A stretch of DNA of 64,000 nucleotides from Litchfieldia stipae. GTDB taxonomy: Bacteria; Bacillota; Bacilli; Bacillales; Bacillaceae_L. Made by a program: the position numbers and the translations under genes. The stretch lies in NCBI RefSeq assembly GCF_014837155.1, contig NZ_JACYHA010000018.1:1-64000 (forward strand). The letters run 5' to 3'. Below are positions 9,318 through 19,800 of this stretch, piece after piece. Every line of letters begins with the position of its first letter. Positions within the stretch are counted from its first letter, which is position 1. The notes under the pieces were generated by a model. It was not told the origin of the DNA and did no database searches. It was given only the letters and a program-made list of their open reading frames with translations.

Positions 9318-10055
9318 TTATAATAACCAAGCTACAAACCCTTGTAGCTGTTCTGCTTCACGCATGATTCGTTCAATGTCATCAGCAAACACCGTTTGAA
9401 TCACAACAACTAATGTATTCATGGCTACGTGCGCGAAAATCGGTACGATAATCCTCTTTGTTTTCACATATAAGAAGGCAAATGTAAAGCCCATGGCAGA
9501 ATACAATAATAAATGCTCGAATTCCATGTGAACGACAGCGAAGAGTACCGAGCTTACGATACCAGAGATAAAAAAGTTAAATCGTTTATAGAGTGATCCA
9601 AAAATGATTTTTCTAAAGATAATCTCTTCTAAAATAGGACCGATCACAGATACTACTATAATTAATAGAGGAGTCATTCTGACAAGCTCCATGATTTGTT
9701 GAGTATTTTCAGAGCCTGCTTCAATACCGAAAAGTTGAACCTCAATATTGGCCGCTACCCCTTGTGCTAGCATCGCAAGAAAGATTCCGCCAATTGACCA
9801 GGCAATGGTTTCTCCCACAGAGGACCTTTGAATGGATCGGTAGTTTGCTGTTAAGTCCTTACGTAAAAGAATTAACGTAATCACAAGTCCGAGTATAAAA
9901 CTAATGATAATCCATAAGATTTGTGCATTTGTAATCGCTTCTCGTGTGTTTTCTCCAGTCACCAATTCAAAATATAATAGTAAGGGAATCCCAACTAAAC
10001 TGGATAACTGCATAAGTACATAGGTTAGGATGACATACCAGTATCGTTTTTCCAA
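9318..10055 (-). CDS. ydiL: CPBP-family intramembrane protease homologue YdiL
   Basis: This is an integral membrane protein of the CPBP (Abi/CAAX protease) family. Motif 1 is EEIIFRK, motif 2 is the His in FAVVHME, and HVAMN lies in the last helix; these are the presumed metal and catalytic residues. The start was set at the TTG at 10055, eight bases after AAAGGAG, giving 245 residues with an EKRYWYVILTY start like B. subtilis YdiL. An earlier in-frame TTG at 10079 lies upstream of that ribosome site. Confidence 0.88.
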   Translation of the reverse strand: MEKRYWYVILTYVLMQLSSLVGIPLLLYFELVTGENTREAITNAQILWIIISFILGLVITLILLRKDLTANYRSIQRSSVGETIAWSIGGIFLAMLAQGVAANIEVQLFGIEAGSENTQQIMELVRMTPLLIIVVSVIGPILEEIIFRKIIFGSLYKRFNFFISGIVSSVLFAVVHMEFEHLLLYSAMGFTFAFLYVKTKRIIVPIFAHVAMNTLVVVIQTVFADDIERIMREAEQLQGFVAWLL

Positions 10056-10353
10056 TATAATAGCTCCTTTATCTAGCAATGTATGTTAGTCATTCTTATT
10101 TCTATTTCATGCTCACTCTGGTATTTTACCATAGTTATCAATCGAACAATTACTAATTCGCCTGTTCAGAGATTCAATCTTATATTAAATGAATAAAAAT
10201 AGAAAAAAGATGAATCCGTGGTTTATATTTTGGAAGTTGTGACATAATCTAGGAGGGTGGGTTAAATAAGCTCTCTCAAGATACATATGACATCTATTAT
10301 ATTTCATTCAATAATTAGTACACTTAATTTTTAATTTTTTTTATAGTAAATAC

Positions 10354-10385
10354 TTGCAAAAGAAAATGAGATTCATTAATATAAT
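10354..10385 (+). promoter_or_regulatory. Sigma-A promoter of groESL
   Basis: TTGCAA at 10354 is followed by TAATAT at 10377 (17-bp spacer), which overlaps TATAAT at 10380. It lies just upstream of CIRCE, as in B. subtilis. Confidence 0.65.
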
Positions 10386-10392
10386 AATTGTG

Positions 10393-10419
10393 TTAGCACT
10401 CGAAGAGGATGAGTGCTAA
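10393..10419 (+). promoter_or_regulatory. CIRCE operator for HrcA
   Basis: Perfect consensus TTAGCACTC-N9-GAGTGCTAA. HrcA, helped by GroEL, represses groESL here, so folding load sets expression. Confidence 0.98.
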
Positions 10420-10467
10420 TAAATAGGTAAAAATTACGAAAAAAGATATTTGAGGAGGTTGTTTCAC

Positions 10468-10749
10468 TTGTTAAAGCCATTAGGTGATCGTGTTGTTATT
10501 GAACTAGTTCAATCAGAAGAGAAAACTGCAAGTGGTATTGTTTTACCAGACTCTGCAAAAGAAAAGCCACAAGAAGGAAAAGTTGTTGCTGTTGGTACAG
10601 GTCGTGTATTAGACAGTGGTGAGCGTGTTGCTCTTGAGGTGTCTGAAGGCGATCGTATTATCTTCTCAAAATACGCTGGTACTGAAGTTAAATATGAAGG
10701 TACTGAATACTTAATTTTACGCGAAAGCGACATTCTTGCTGTTATCTAA
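10468..10749 (+). CDS. groES: Co-chaperonin GroES
   Basis: GroES caps the GroEL chamber. The TTG at 10468 was chosen because it follows GAGGAGG with good spacing and gives the conserved start [11 protein letters not shown]; an in-frame TTG at 10450 overlaps the ribosome site. The protein is 93 residues, with the mobile-loop segment [21 protein letters not shown]. groEL follows after 56 bp. Confidence 0.97.
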   Translation: MLKPLGDRVVIELVQSEEKTASGIVLPDSAKEKPQEGKVVAVGTGRVLDSGERVALEVSEGDRIIFSKYAGTEVKYEGTEYLILRESDILAVI

Positions 10750-10802
10750 ACATACAGCACATATCATAGAAAAAATAATCATAAATCTTGAGGAGGTCTT
10801 GA

Positions 10803-12459
<1,657 letters not shown>

Positions 12460-12507
12460 ATAAGTTTTTTTGATTGGTTAGCAACAAAATGCTAACTTAT
12501 GTAAATA

Positions 12508-12556
12508 AAAGAGGCTTCTCATTAGTTGATTAAACTTTTGGGAAGCTTCTTTTTTC
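12508..12556 (+). terminator. groEL terminator (left copy)
   Basis: AAAAGAGGCTTCTC pairs with GGGAAGCTTCTTTT (some G-T pairs) and is followed by T. A related hairpin lies at 30999-31046. Confidence 0.75.
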
Positions 12557-13265
12557 ATGTTTTTGTGCGTGGATCTACAAATACAGAGTAGATTCATAAG
12601 GTCTATTTACTCATATTATTAGTTGGCAGACATTAGTTTTATGCCCTGTTCATTTAAATGTAGAAATACTTCATCCAAGTAATATGCTTTTTGGGTGGTA
12701 CTTTCACATCCAATGAACAGGGCATCCCTGTGTAATATACAATTTTATTTGTGTCGCTTATAACTTTATAATGCTCCAATATCCTCTAAGTGATATTTGA
12801 GTGATATTAAATAGTTTTGCCTATAATTTTAAAAATGGTTTTATAAAGAGTTGAACAACCAAACAAAGGTAATAAAACGTAATGCCTCTGGGTTTAAATG
12901 ATATGAATGGTTAAGATAAAAGATTTTATTACATCATCAATTTAAATCAATAGATTTTCAAGTTGATTAGAGGAGTAGGAGCTAAAACTCCTACCATAAC
13001 ATTCGACGTAGAACCAACAATAAAAATTTACTCGTTTATATTTGATAATTAAGGTTGTAATTTCAATATAGAGATGTAATATATTAATGAATAAAAAATA
13101 AAGAATAAATTTACCCATAAGTGGTATATATATGAAAAAGGCACTATATAACCAAAAAAATTGTTAACTTACTTTTAGGTCTATAGTATTCTTAATAGTA
13201 TAGTAGAATCATACTTAATTTATATATAAAAACATTAAATAGAAGATGAAACGAGGGGAGATAAG
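12557..13265. other. Non-coding left end of the island with a 14-bp inverted repeat
   Basis: I find no gene in these 709 bp. A perfect inverted repeat, ATGCCCTGTTCATT at 12641-12654 and its complement at 12712-12725, flanks 57 bp. The rest is very AT-rich and ends in the promoter for the first island gene. Confidence 0.7.
13161..13189 (+). promoter_or_regulatory. Probable promoter of the first island gene
   Basis: TTGTTA and TAGTAT separated by 17 bp, about 77 bp before the start codon at 13266. Confidence 0.45.
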
Positions 13266-14075
13266 GTGGTTAAGGAATGTGCAAGTTGTAATGATGGGGC
13301 AGAGTATTCAAGTAGTACAGGTGAGTGTCCGAAATGCGGGAACTTTTTACGAATGAAAAAGTCTCAGGCACAATTTGAGGATGACTTTTCTGACATATAT
13401 GATAATTTTTTAGATAGCGGGAGCACAGGGAGTAAGCATACAAACAGCGCACTATATGAAGATACTGCAAACTACCAAAATACCAATGCAACCGCTGAGA
13501 AGGTTAAAATAGCGACTATTGACAAAATGAAGAAAAAGAAAGTAAAGAAGAAACATGAAGTTATTGAAGGACAGGTACATAATTTTCGGGAAGAGATTTT
13601 ACCTCTTAAGTTCTTTGAAAGATGGATGAATTCTTTAACCAAAGGGGTTCCTTTTGTAAAAGACGGATATGTTAATACATTTCAGGTGTATGATCAATCC
13701 CGTAAAGGAACTGAAGTTGTCCTTTACGGAAAAATACTGAGAGGGAAAGTTGCAGATAACAATCGAGTTCGTGTTTACGGAATGCGTGATAACTATGGAA
13801 CACTAGTTGCGCAAGGCGTAGAAAATGTTGACAGTAAAACAATAGCTTCAGTTAACAGTATCATGAGTGCAGGTATAGTTCGATTTATATCACTTTTTCT
13901 ATTGTTTTTTGTAATTTCGTTAGTTTATTTTGTCTATTCTTTCGATTGGATTAATTTTATTGACTTCATTGTTGCCGGTGCTATGAATTTAGTGCTGCAA
14001 ATTTTAATGGCCGTGTTGCCACTTATTCTAATTGTGGCATTCATTTGGATAGGTTTTAAGAAAATCTTTCGTTAA
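13266..14075 (+). CDS. Membrane protein with N-terminal zinc ribbon (island gene 1)
   Basis: I do not recognise the family. The 269-residue protein starts at GTG behind GAGGGGAG. CASC (residues 4-7) and CPKC (residues 21-24) form a likely zinc ribbon. A polar linker with a Lys-rich patch (MKKKKVKKKHE) follows. A middle region of beta character (VLYGKILRGKVADNNRVRVYG) could be a small OB-like fold, and two or more membrane helices occupy residues 200-265. It could anchor the island's other products to the membrane. A hairpin terminator follows directly. Confidence 0.75.
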   Translation: MVKECASCNDGAEYSSSTGECPKCGNFLRMKKSQAQFEDDFSDIYDNFLDSGSTGSKHTNSALYEDTANYQNTNATAEKVKIATIDKMKKKKVKKKHEVIEGQVHNFREEILPLKFFERWMNSLTKGVPFVKDGYVNTFQVYDQSRKGTEVVLYGKILRGKVADNNRVRVYGMRDNYGTLVAQGVENVDSKTIASVNSIMSAGIVRFISLFLLFFVISLVYFVYSFDWINFIDFIVAGAMNLVLQILMAVLPLILIVAFIWIGFKKIFR

Positions 14076-14080
14076 ATATG

Positions 14081-14108
14081 AAAGCACTCTACTAAATGAG
14101 TGCTTTTT
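14081..14108 (+). terminator. Hairpin between island genes 1 and 2
   Basis: AAAGCACTC pairs with GAGTGCTTT across 8 nt, followed by T. Only 23 bp separate it from the next start, too little for a promoter, so it probably reduces transcription into the ATPase gene without blocking it. It also argues against an ATPase start at the ATG at 14096. Confidence 0.75.
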
Positions 14109-14131
14109 CAATATATGTTAGGGGGATAATT

Positions 14132-16837
14132 GTGAGATTACAGACGTTAAATATGGGAGAAATACAAGAAAAAGATCACCTAGTAAGAAAATCATACTTG
14201 GACAACCCTAATTTACAGCCGGTTTTGGATATGGAACCACTTGGTCAAATGAGTTTTGTGAAAGTGAAGGGGTTTTCAAGTTTTTGGGAACTTGAGGAAA
14301 ATTTTGATTTCGATTCAATTATGAGCGATATTTTAGGAGGATTCTCTTCCTTGCAAACATCGTTTGTCTTTCTCTTGCTTGGGAGTCCAAAGGAGATTGG
14401 TGTTTATGTTGGGATGAATGATATGCACCTTTCCGTATTAACCTCATCCTTGCAAGCTTCCTATCCATTTATAAAAATGGAAGAAATACAAATGGGAGAA
14501 ATGACAAATCATGTCCGTTCAGTTGGTCATAATGGAGGAATTATTACAGGAATTCCAACAAATAAAACCTTTGGAGAAAGTAAAGGTCATCAAATTGAAC
14601 GTCTGTGTAAGGGGATGTATGGAACTTCCTGGGCATATATGGTCGTTGCTAAATCGATGAGTCCTTTTCAAGTTAATTTGGCACATTCTAAAGTCCTAAT
14701 GGAGATTGAAGACGTGAGTAAGTTTATTAAAATGTCTGAATCAGGTGGTATGTTGGGAAAGGAATCATGGGAATCCACGAATTTAACATTACAACGATAT
14801 GTTGATAACCTAAACTTTATGGAAACAAGTATAGAAAAAGGAAGAACCAAAGGAATGTGGAGAGTTGCTGGGTACTATCTTTCAAATAACCTAAGCAATG
14901 CAACCAAGCTTCGAAATTTGATTACTTCGATTTACAATGGTGACGATTCGAGACCAGAAAAGATGAGAACAATACCAATTGATCATGTTTTACCACATGC
15001 ATCTACATTTCAGTTACCAGCAAATGATTTACCACCTCATAAATCCAAGATACACCCAGTAGGCGTATGGGAAGTTCCAGGAAAGGTTCCCGCAAAGACT
15101 GTCCATTTTTATAAACATCTCTATCAAACAATTCTTTCGACAGATGAATTAGCAACATTAGCTCAAATTCCAAGAAAAGAGATGCCAGGATTTTATATCG
15201 ATCAATATGTGGAATTTGATGTTGCTGATAGAAGATATATGACTGCAGAGGATAATGGATTTCAGGTTGGGAAAATCATTAATGGAAGCGAGGAAACGAA
15301 GTCATTTGTAACATTGTCAGAAGCTGATACTGCCTATGAAATGGAATTAAATGATATGAACCGCCATGGTCTTATTGTTGGGATTACTGGAGGGGGAAAG
15401 TCTAATACGTCTAAGAATTTGCTTCGGAATCTCTGGATTAAGCACGGTATTCCTTTTATGGTAATAGAATCGGCAAAAAGGGAGTACTGGGAATTGTATA
15501 ATATGAAGGGCTTTGAAGATGTACGTGTGTTTACGTTAGGTGCTGAAGATGAGCATTCAGTACCATATCGTATAAATCCATTTGAGAAAATGGAGGGGGT
15601 CCCTCTTCAAACCCATATTGATTACGTCCTTTCTACCTTTAAGGCGAGCTTTGAGCTTTATCCACCAATGCCATTTGTATTAGAGACTAGCATCTATAAA
15701 ATCTATGAAGATCGTGGCTGGGACATTTTAAACAATAAAAATAAGTATGGGTACAACACTTATCCGACCTTAGATGATTTATATTACAAAATCGATGTAG
15801 TTGTGGATGAACTAGGTTATGATCAACGTCTTAAATCTGATATTACGGCTGCTCTAAAGGCGCGGATTCATTCCTTACGTGTTGGTGGCAAAGGAGCTAT
15901 GTTAAATACAGACAAATCGATTCCAATTGATAGATTGCTATCATCGCCTGTAGTAATGGAGCTAGAGGATATTGGTGATGATGATGTAAAAGCCTTTATG
16001 ATGGGTATTATTTTAGTACAGCTCTATGAATATCGAAAAACAAAGCTTACGAGAAATAAAAAATTCGAGCATCTTATTTTAATAGAAGAGGCGCACCGAT
16101 TGTTGGCTAATGTTTCGGGTGGTGGGGATGCAAGCCCACGTGCAAAATCAGTAGAGTTTTTTACAAATCTATTAGCGGAAATCAGAAGTTATGGACAGGG
16201 CTTTTTAATTGCGGACCAAGTGCCTACTAAATTAGCGCCTGATACCTTGAAAAATACAAACCTAAAAATTGTTCACCGAATTGTAATGAGGGAAGACCGA
16301 GAGTTAATCGGACAATCAATGAACATGAATGATAATCAAATTGAGTACATAAGTTCTCTGAAACGAGGATTTGCAGCGGTATATGCTGAAGGCGATACAA
16401 GGCCGAAGTTAGTACAAATGCCACTCGTAAAAGAAGATTATGATCATTCGAGAAGTGATGTAATTCAAGACTTGAAGGAGAAAACACGTACTGAGTTTCC
16501 AAACTACGATAAGCGTTTTGAGTTTGGTCCGGCATGTGCATTTTGTATGGAAAAATGTGACCATCGTGATGAGATGCTGAAGGTCAAAGATTTTGTTGTG
16601 GAAAAAGGTTGGATGGATAAAATGGTAGAAGATGCTGAAAAAGCGCAATATAAAGTATCGTGGTTTAATGGTTTTTTCAACATGCTTCATAAAAATGGGA
16701 ACCCAACTCTTCAGAATTACCATACGAAGCTATGCACATTAAATCTTATTTTAGAGAAAAGCGACCTAGATGAAAGTAATAAACGAGAGATCGTCATAAA
16801 ATTCATGGAATATAATCTACTGGGGAATGAGTCATGA
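14132..16837 (+). CDS. HerA/FtsK-type ATPase (island gene 2)
   Basis: This is a 901-residue P-loop ATPase of the HerA/DUF87 branch of the FtsK-HerA superfamily, hexameric motors that move DNA or protein. Walker A is GITGGGKSN near residue 417 and Walker B is LILIEEAHR near residue 650. Then come AEIRSYGQGFLIADQVPTKL and RIVMREDRELIGQ, which hold the sensor and arginine-finger region. About 400 N-terminal residues match nothing I know. Near residue 800 CAFCMEKCDH could bind zinc. GTG 14132 follows AGGGGG; an earlier ATG overlaps the hairpin. The stop overlaps the next start (ATGA). Confidence 0.85.
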   Translation: MRLQTLNMGEIQEKDHLVRKSYLDNPNLQPVLDMEPLGQMSFVKVKGFSSFWELEENFDFDSIMSDILGGFSSLQTSFVFLLLGSPKEIGVYVGMNDMHLSVLTSSLQASYPFIKMEEIQMGEMTNHVRSVGHNGGIITGIPTNKTFGESKGHQIERLCKGMYGTSWAYMVVAKSMSPFQVNLAHSKVLMEIEDVSKFIKMSESGGMLGKESWESTNLTLQRYVDNLNFMETSIEKGRTKGMWRVAGYYLSNNLSNATKLRNLITSIYNGDDSRPEKMRTIPIDHVLPHASTFQLPANDLPPHKSKIHPVGVWEVPGKVPAKTVHFYKHLYQTILSTDELATLAQIPRKEMPGFYIDQYVEFDVADRRYMTAEDNGFQVGKIINGSEETKSFVTLSEADTAYEMELNDMNRHGLIVGITGGGKSNTSKNLLRNLWIKHGIPFMVIESAKREYWELYNMKGFEDVRVFTLGAEDEHSVPYRINPFEKMEGVPLQTHIDYVLSTFKASFELYPPMPFVLETSIYKIYEDRGWDILNNKNKYGYNTYPTLDDLYYKIDVVVDELGYDQRLKSDITAALKARIHSLRVGGKGAMLNTDKSIPIDRLLSSPVVMELEDIGDDDVKAFMMGIILVQLYEYRKTKLTRNKKFEHLILIEEAHRLLANVSGGGDASPRAKSVEFFTNLLAEIRSYGQGFLIADQVPTKLAPDTLKNTNLKIVHRIVMREDRELIGQSMNMNDNQIEYISSLKRGFAAVYAEGDTRPKLVQMPLVKEDYDHSRSDVIQDLKEKTRTEFPNYDKRFEFGPACAFCMEKCDHRDEMLKVKDFVVEKGWMDKMVEDAEKAQYKVSWFNGFFNMLHKNGNPTLQNYHTKLCTLNLILEKSDLDESNKREIVIKFMEYNLLGNES

Positions 16838-19800
16838 GAGATAGATTAGAAGAAACTGAATATGAAGAACAAGTAAACGAAGGTAAAGAGGATAAGCTTG
16901 AGCAAGAAGAGATTAAAGACAATGGGGAAAAGGAAAGGGCATCAGTTATTGATGATGCCTACGACTTTTCAAAATATGAGCAGATAGAAAAAGCTGATGA
17001 AGCAACTGATGTAGAAGACCGAAAGAAGCTAGAAGAAAAAGAAGTCTATGATTTTGAAAGCTACGAACAAACTTATGAACTAAATGAACATCAAGAGAAC
17101 GAAGAAATTAACGAGGAAGAAACGGAAGCATATAATTTCGAGTCATATGAGCAGGATTTAAAGGATGAGCAGTCGATAGAAAGCAATGATAACTCCCTAG
17201 AAAATGAACAGTCAGAAAAAGTCGATAAAGAAATGGTTACGGACTCTCCAGATGATGGTCTGGAAGCTGGTGATTCAGCTAATGGCCAGGTCGAAGTAAG
17301 TGAAGATGCCAAATCAGAAGAAGCAACCATAGGAGGTAATGTACAAGAAGATAATTCGGAAAAACTAGAGTCTAATCTTGAGGAGCCTGATGAAAATTCA
17401 GAAGAAGAGCAACTAGAAAGAGACGGACATGAAGAAGGTTCAGGAAAAGTGCTAGAATCTGATGTCGAACAGCAAAGTGACAATACAAAGGGAAATTTAA
17501 AAGGTAGTCAACTGGAAGACAATGCAGAATCTCTAGAATCTATTCTGGAACAACCAAGTGAGAAACCAGAAGAAAAGCAACTAGAAGGAGAAGGGCTAGA
17601 AGAAGGTTCAGAGAAAGTACTAAAATCTGATGTGGAACAGCAAAGTGACAATACACAGGAAAATTTAGAAGGTAGTCAATCGGAAGATAACTCAGAAGTG
17701 CTTGAATCAAATGTTGAGCAAACAAACGAGGATCATAAAGAAGAAAACCTTGAAGGTGCAACCCTAGAAGAAGGCACAGAAAAAGCATCAGAATCTGAAG
17801 TCGAACAGCAAAGCGACAACACACTGGAAAATGTAGAAGGCATTTTACTGGAAGATAATGCAGAAGAGCTAGAGTCAAATATTGAGCAAACAAACGAGAA
17901 TCTTAAAGAAGAAAGCCTTGAAGGTGTAACACTAGAAGAAGGTTCAGAAAAAGTGCCGGAATCTGGTGTTGAGCAGCAAAGCGACAATTCACTGGAAAAT
18001 GTAGAAGGCAATCTACCGGAAGATAACTCAGAAGCGCTTGAATCAAATGTTGAGGAAACAAACGAGGTTCTTAAAGAAGTAAGCCTTGAAGGTGCAACCC
18101 TAGAAGAAGGTTCAGAAAAAGCACCGGAATCTGGTGTTGAACAGCAAAGTGAAAATACACTGGAAAATGTAGAAGACAATCTACCGGAAGATTACTCAGA
18201 AGCGCTTGAATCAAATGTTGAGGAAACAAACGAGGTTCTTAAAGAAGAAAGCCTTGAAGGTGCAACCCTAGAAGAAGGTTCAGAAAAAGCACCGGAATCT
18301 GGTGTTGAACAGCAAAGTGAAAATACACAGGAAAATATAGATGGTAGTCTACCAGAAGATAACTCAGAAGCGCTAGACTCAAGTCCTAAGCAAACAAACG
18401 AGGAACTTAAAGAAGAGAAACTAGAAGGTGGAACCCAAGAAGAAGGTTCAGAAAAAGCGCCAGAATCTGAAGTTGAACTACAAAGTGCCAACGCACAGGA
18501 AAATAAAAAAGGAAATTTACCAGAAGAAATCGCAGAATCGCTAGACTCAAATCCTGAGCAAGCAAAAGAGACTCGTGAAGCAGAGAAACTAGAAGGTGTT
18601 GGGCTAGAAGAAGGTTCAGAAAAAGTGGCAGAGTCTGATGTTGAACAGCAAAGTGCAGACGCACAGGAAAGTGTAGAAGGCAATCATCCAGAAGAAAGTA
18701 AAGATTCGCTAGACTCAAATCATGACCAGAAAAAAGAGAATCCAGAAGAAGAGCTAATAGAAAGAGGCGGACAAGAAAATCCTGAGAAAACGTTAGATTC
18801 AAATGTCGAACAGCAAAGTAAGAATGGAACAGATAACCTAGAAAGTAATATACCAGAAGAAAACTCAGGAAAAGCACCAGAAATTGGGTCGGAGCAGTAT
18901 AGAACCCCTGAATTAGAAAACCTAGAAAGTGACTTGCCAAATGATAAAGTTTATTCTCAAATCGAATCCTCGGAAGAAAATAAGAAAAAGGAAACAGAAG
19001 AGAAAGACGATACAATTTGGAATATTGTTCATGATAAATTGCAATGGTGGGAAACTGAAAGCGAGGGAAAGGGCATTGTTGAAATACTCAAAAATAGCTG
19101 GATAAAGCAAGTGGAAATGGCAAAGGAAGGTCCTGAAGCATGGTTAAATTATAATAAAGAGGAATTAAAAAAGGATATTTCCAATATATACGTAGATGGG
19201 AAAAGAATCGCTGGTATTTTAATAGAAAAAAATGACACGTTCAAAGACATCAAAGAAGTCTTTGAAGAGCGTCAGAAACAACGCGTTGAAAATGGAGAAG
19301 GCCAAACTTTAAAAGAAATGATCCACAACGGCCTAAAAGGTCAAATTGAAGCAGCGAGACGAGGGCCGAAGGATTGGTGGGAATACAACAAGGAGAGTTT
19401 TAGTACGGAGGCAAGGAATCTTTTTGAAGATAGTAAAAAACTAGCTTCTCGTTTTATAGACCGCCAAGATATGTTAAGTGACATTCGCGAAGTATTAAAG
19501 GAACGCCACGAGCAACGAGTCGAGAATGGCGAAGGTGGATCCTTAAAGGAAATGTTGGGAAATGGAATAAAAGCTCAACTAGAGGCAGCGAAAGAAGGTT
19601 CGATAGATTGGTTAAAATATAACAAAGAAAGTTTCAGCGAAGAAGCGAGAAACTTGTTTGAGGATAGCAAAAAGCTAGCATCTCGTTATATAGACCGCCA
19701 TGATATGTTAGGTGACATACGTGAATTATTAAAAGATCGTCACGAACAGCGAATTGAAAACGGAGAAGGTAGTTCCTTAAAGGATATGTTCCGAAATGGG

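Noticed and set aside
17091-19110. Long minus-strand frames rich in Ser, Leu and Phe
   Set aside because: They are mirror frames of the acidic repeat array; the repeats keep stop codons away on both strands.
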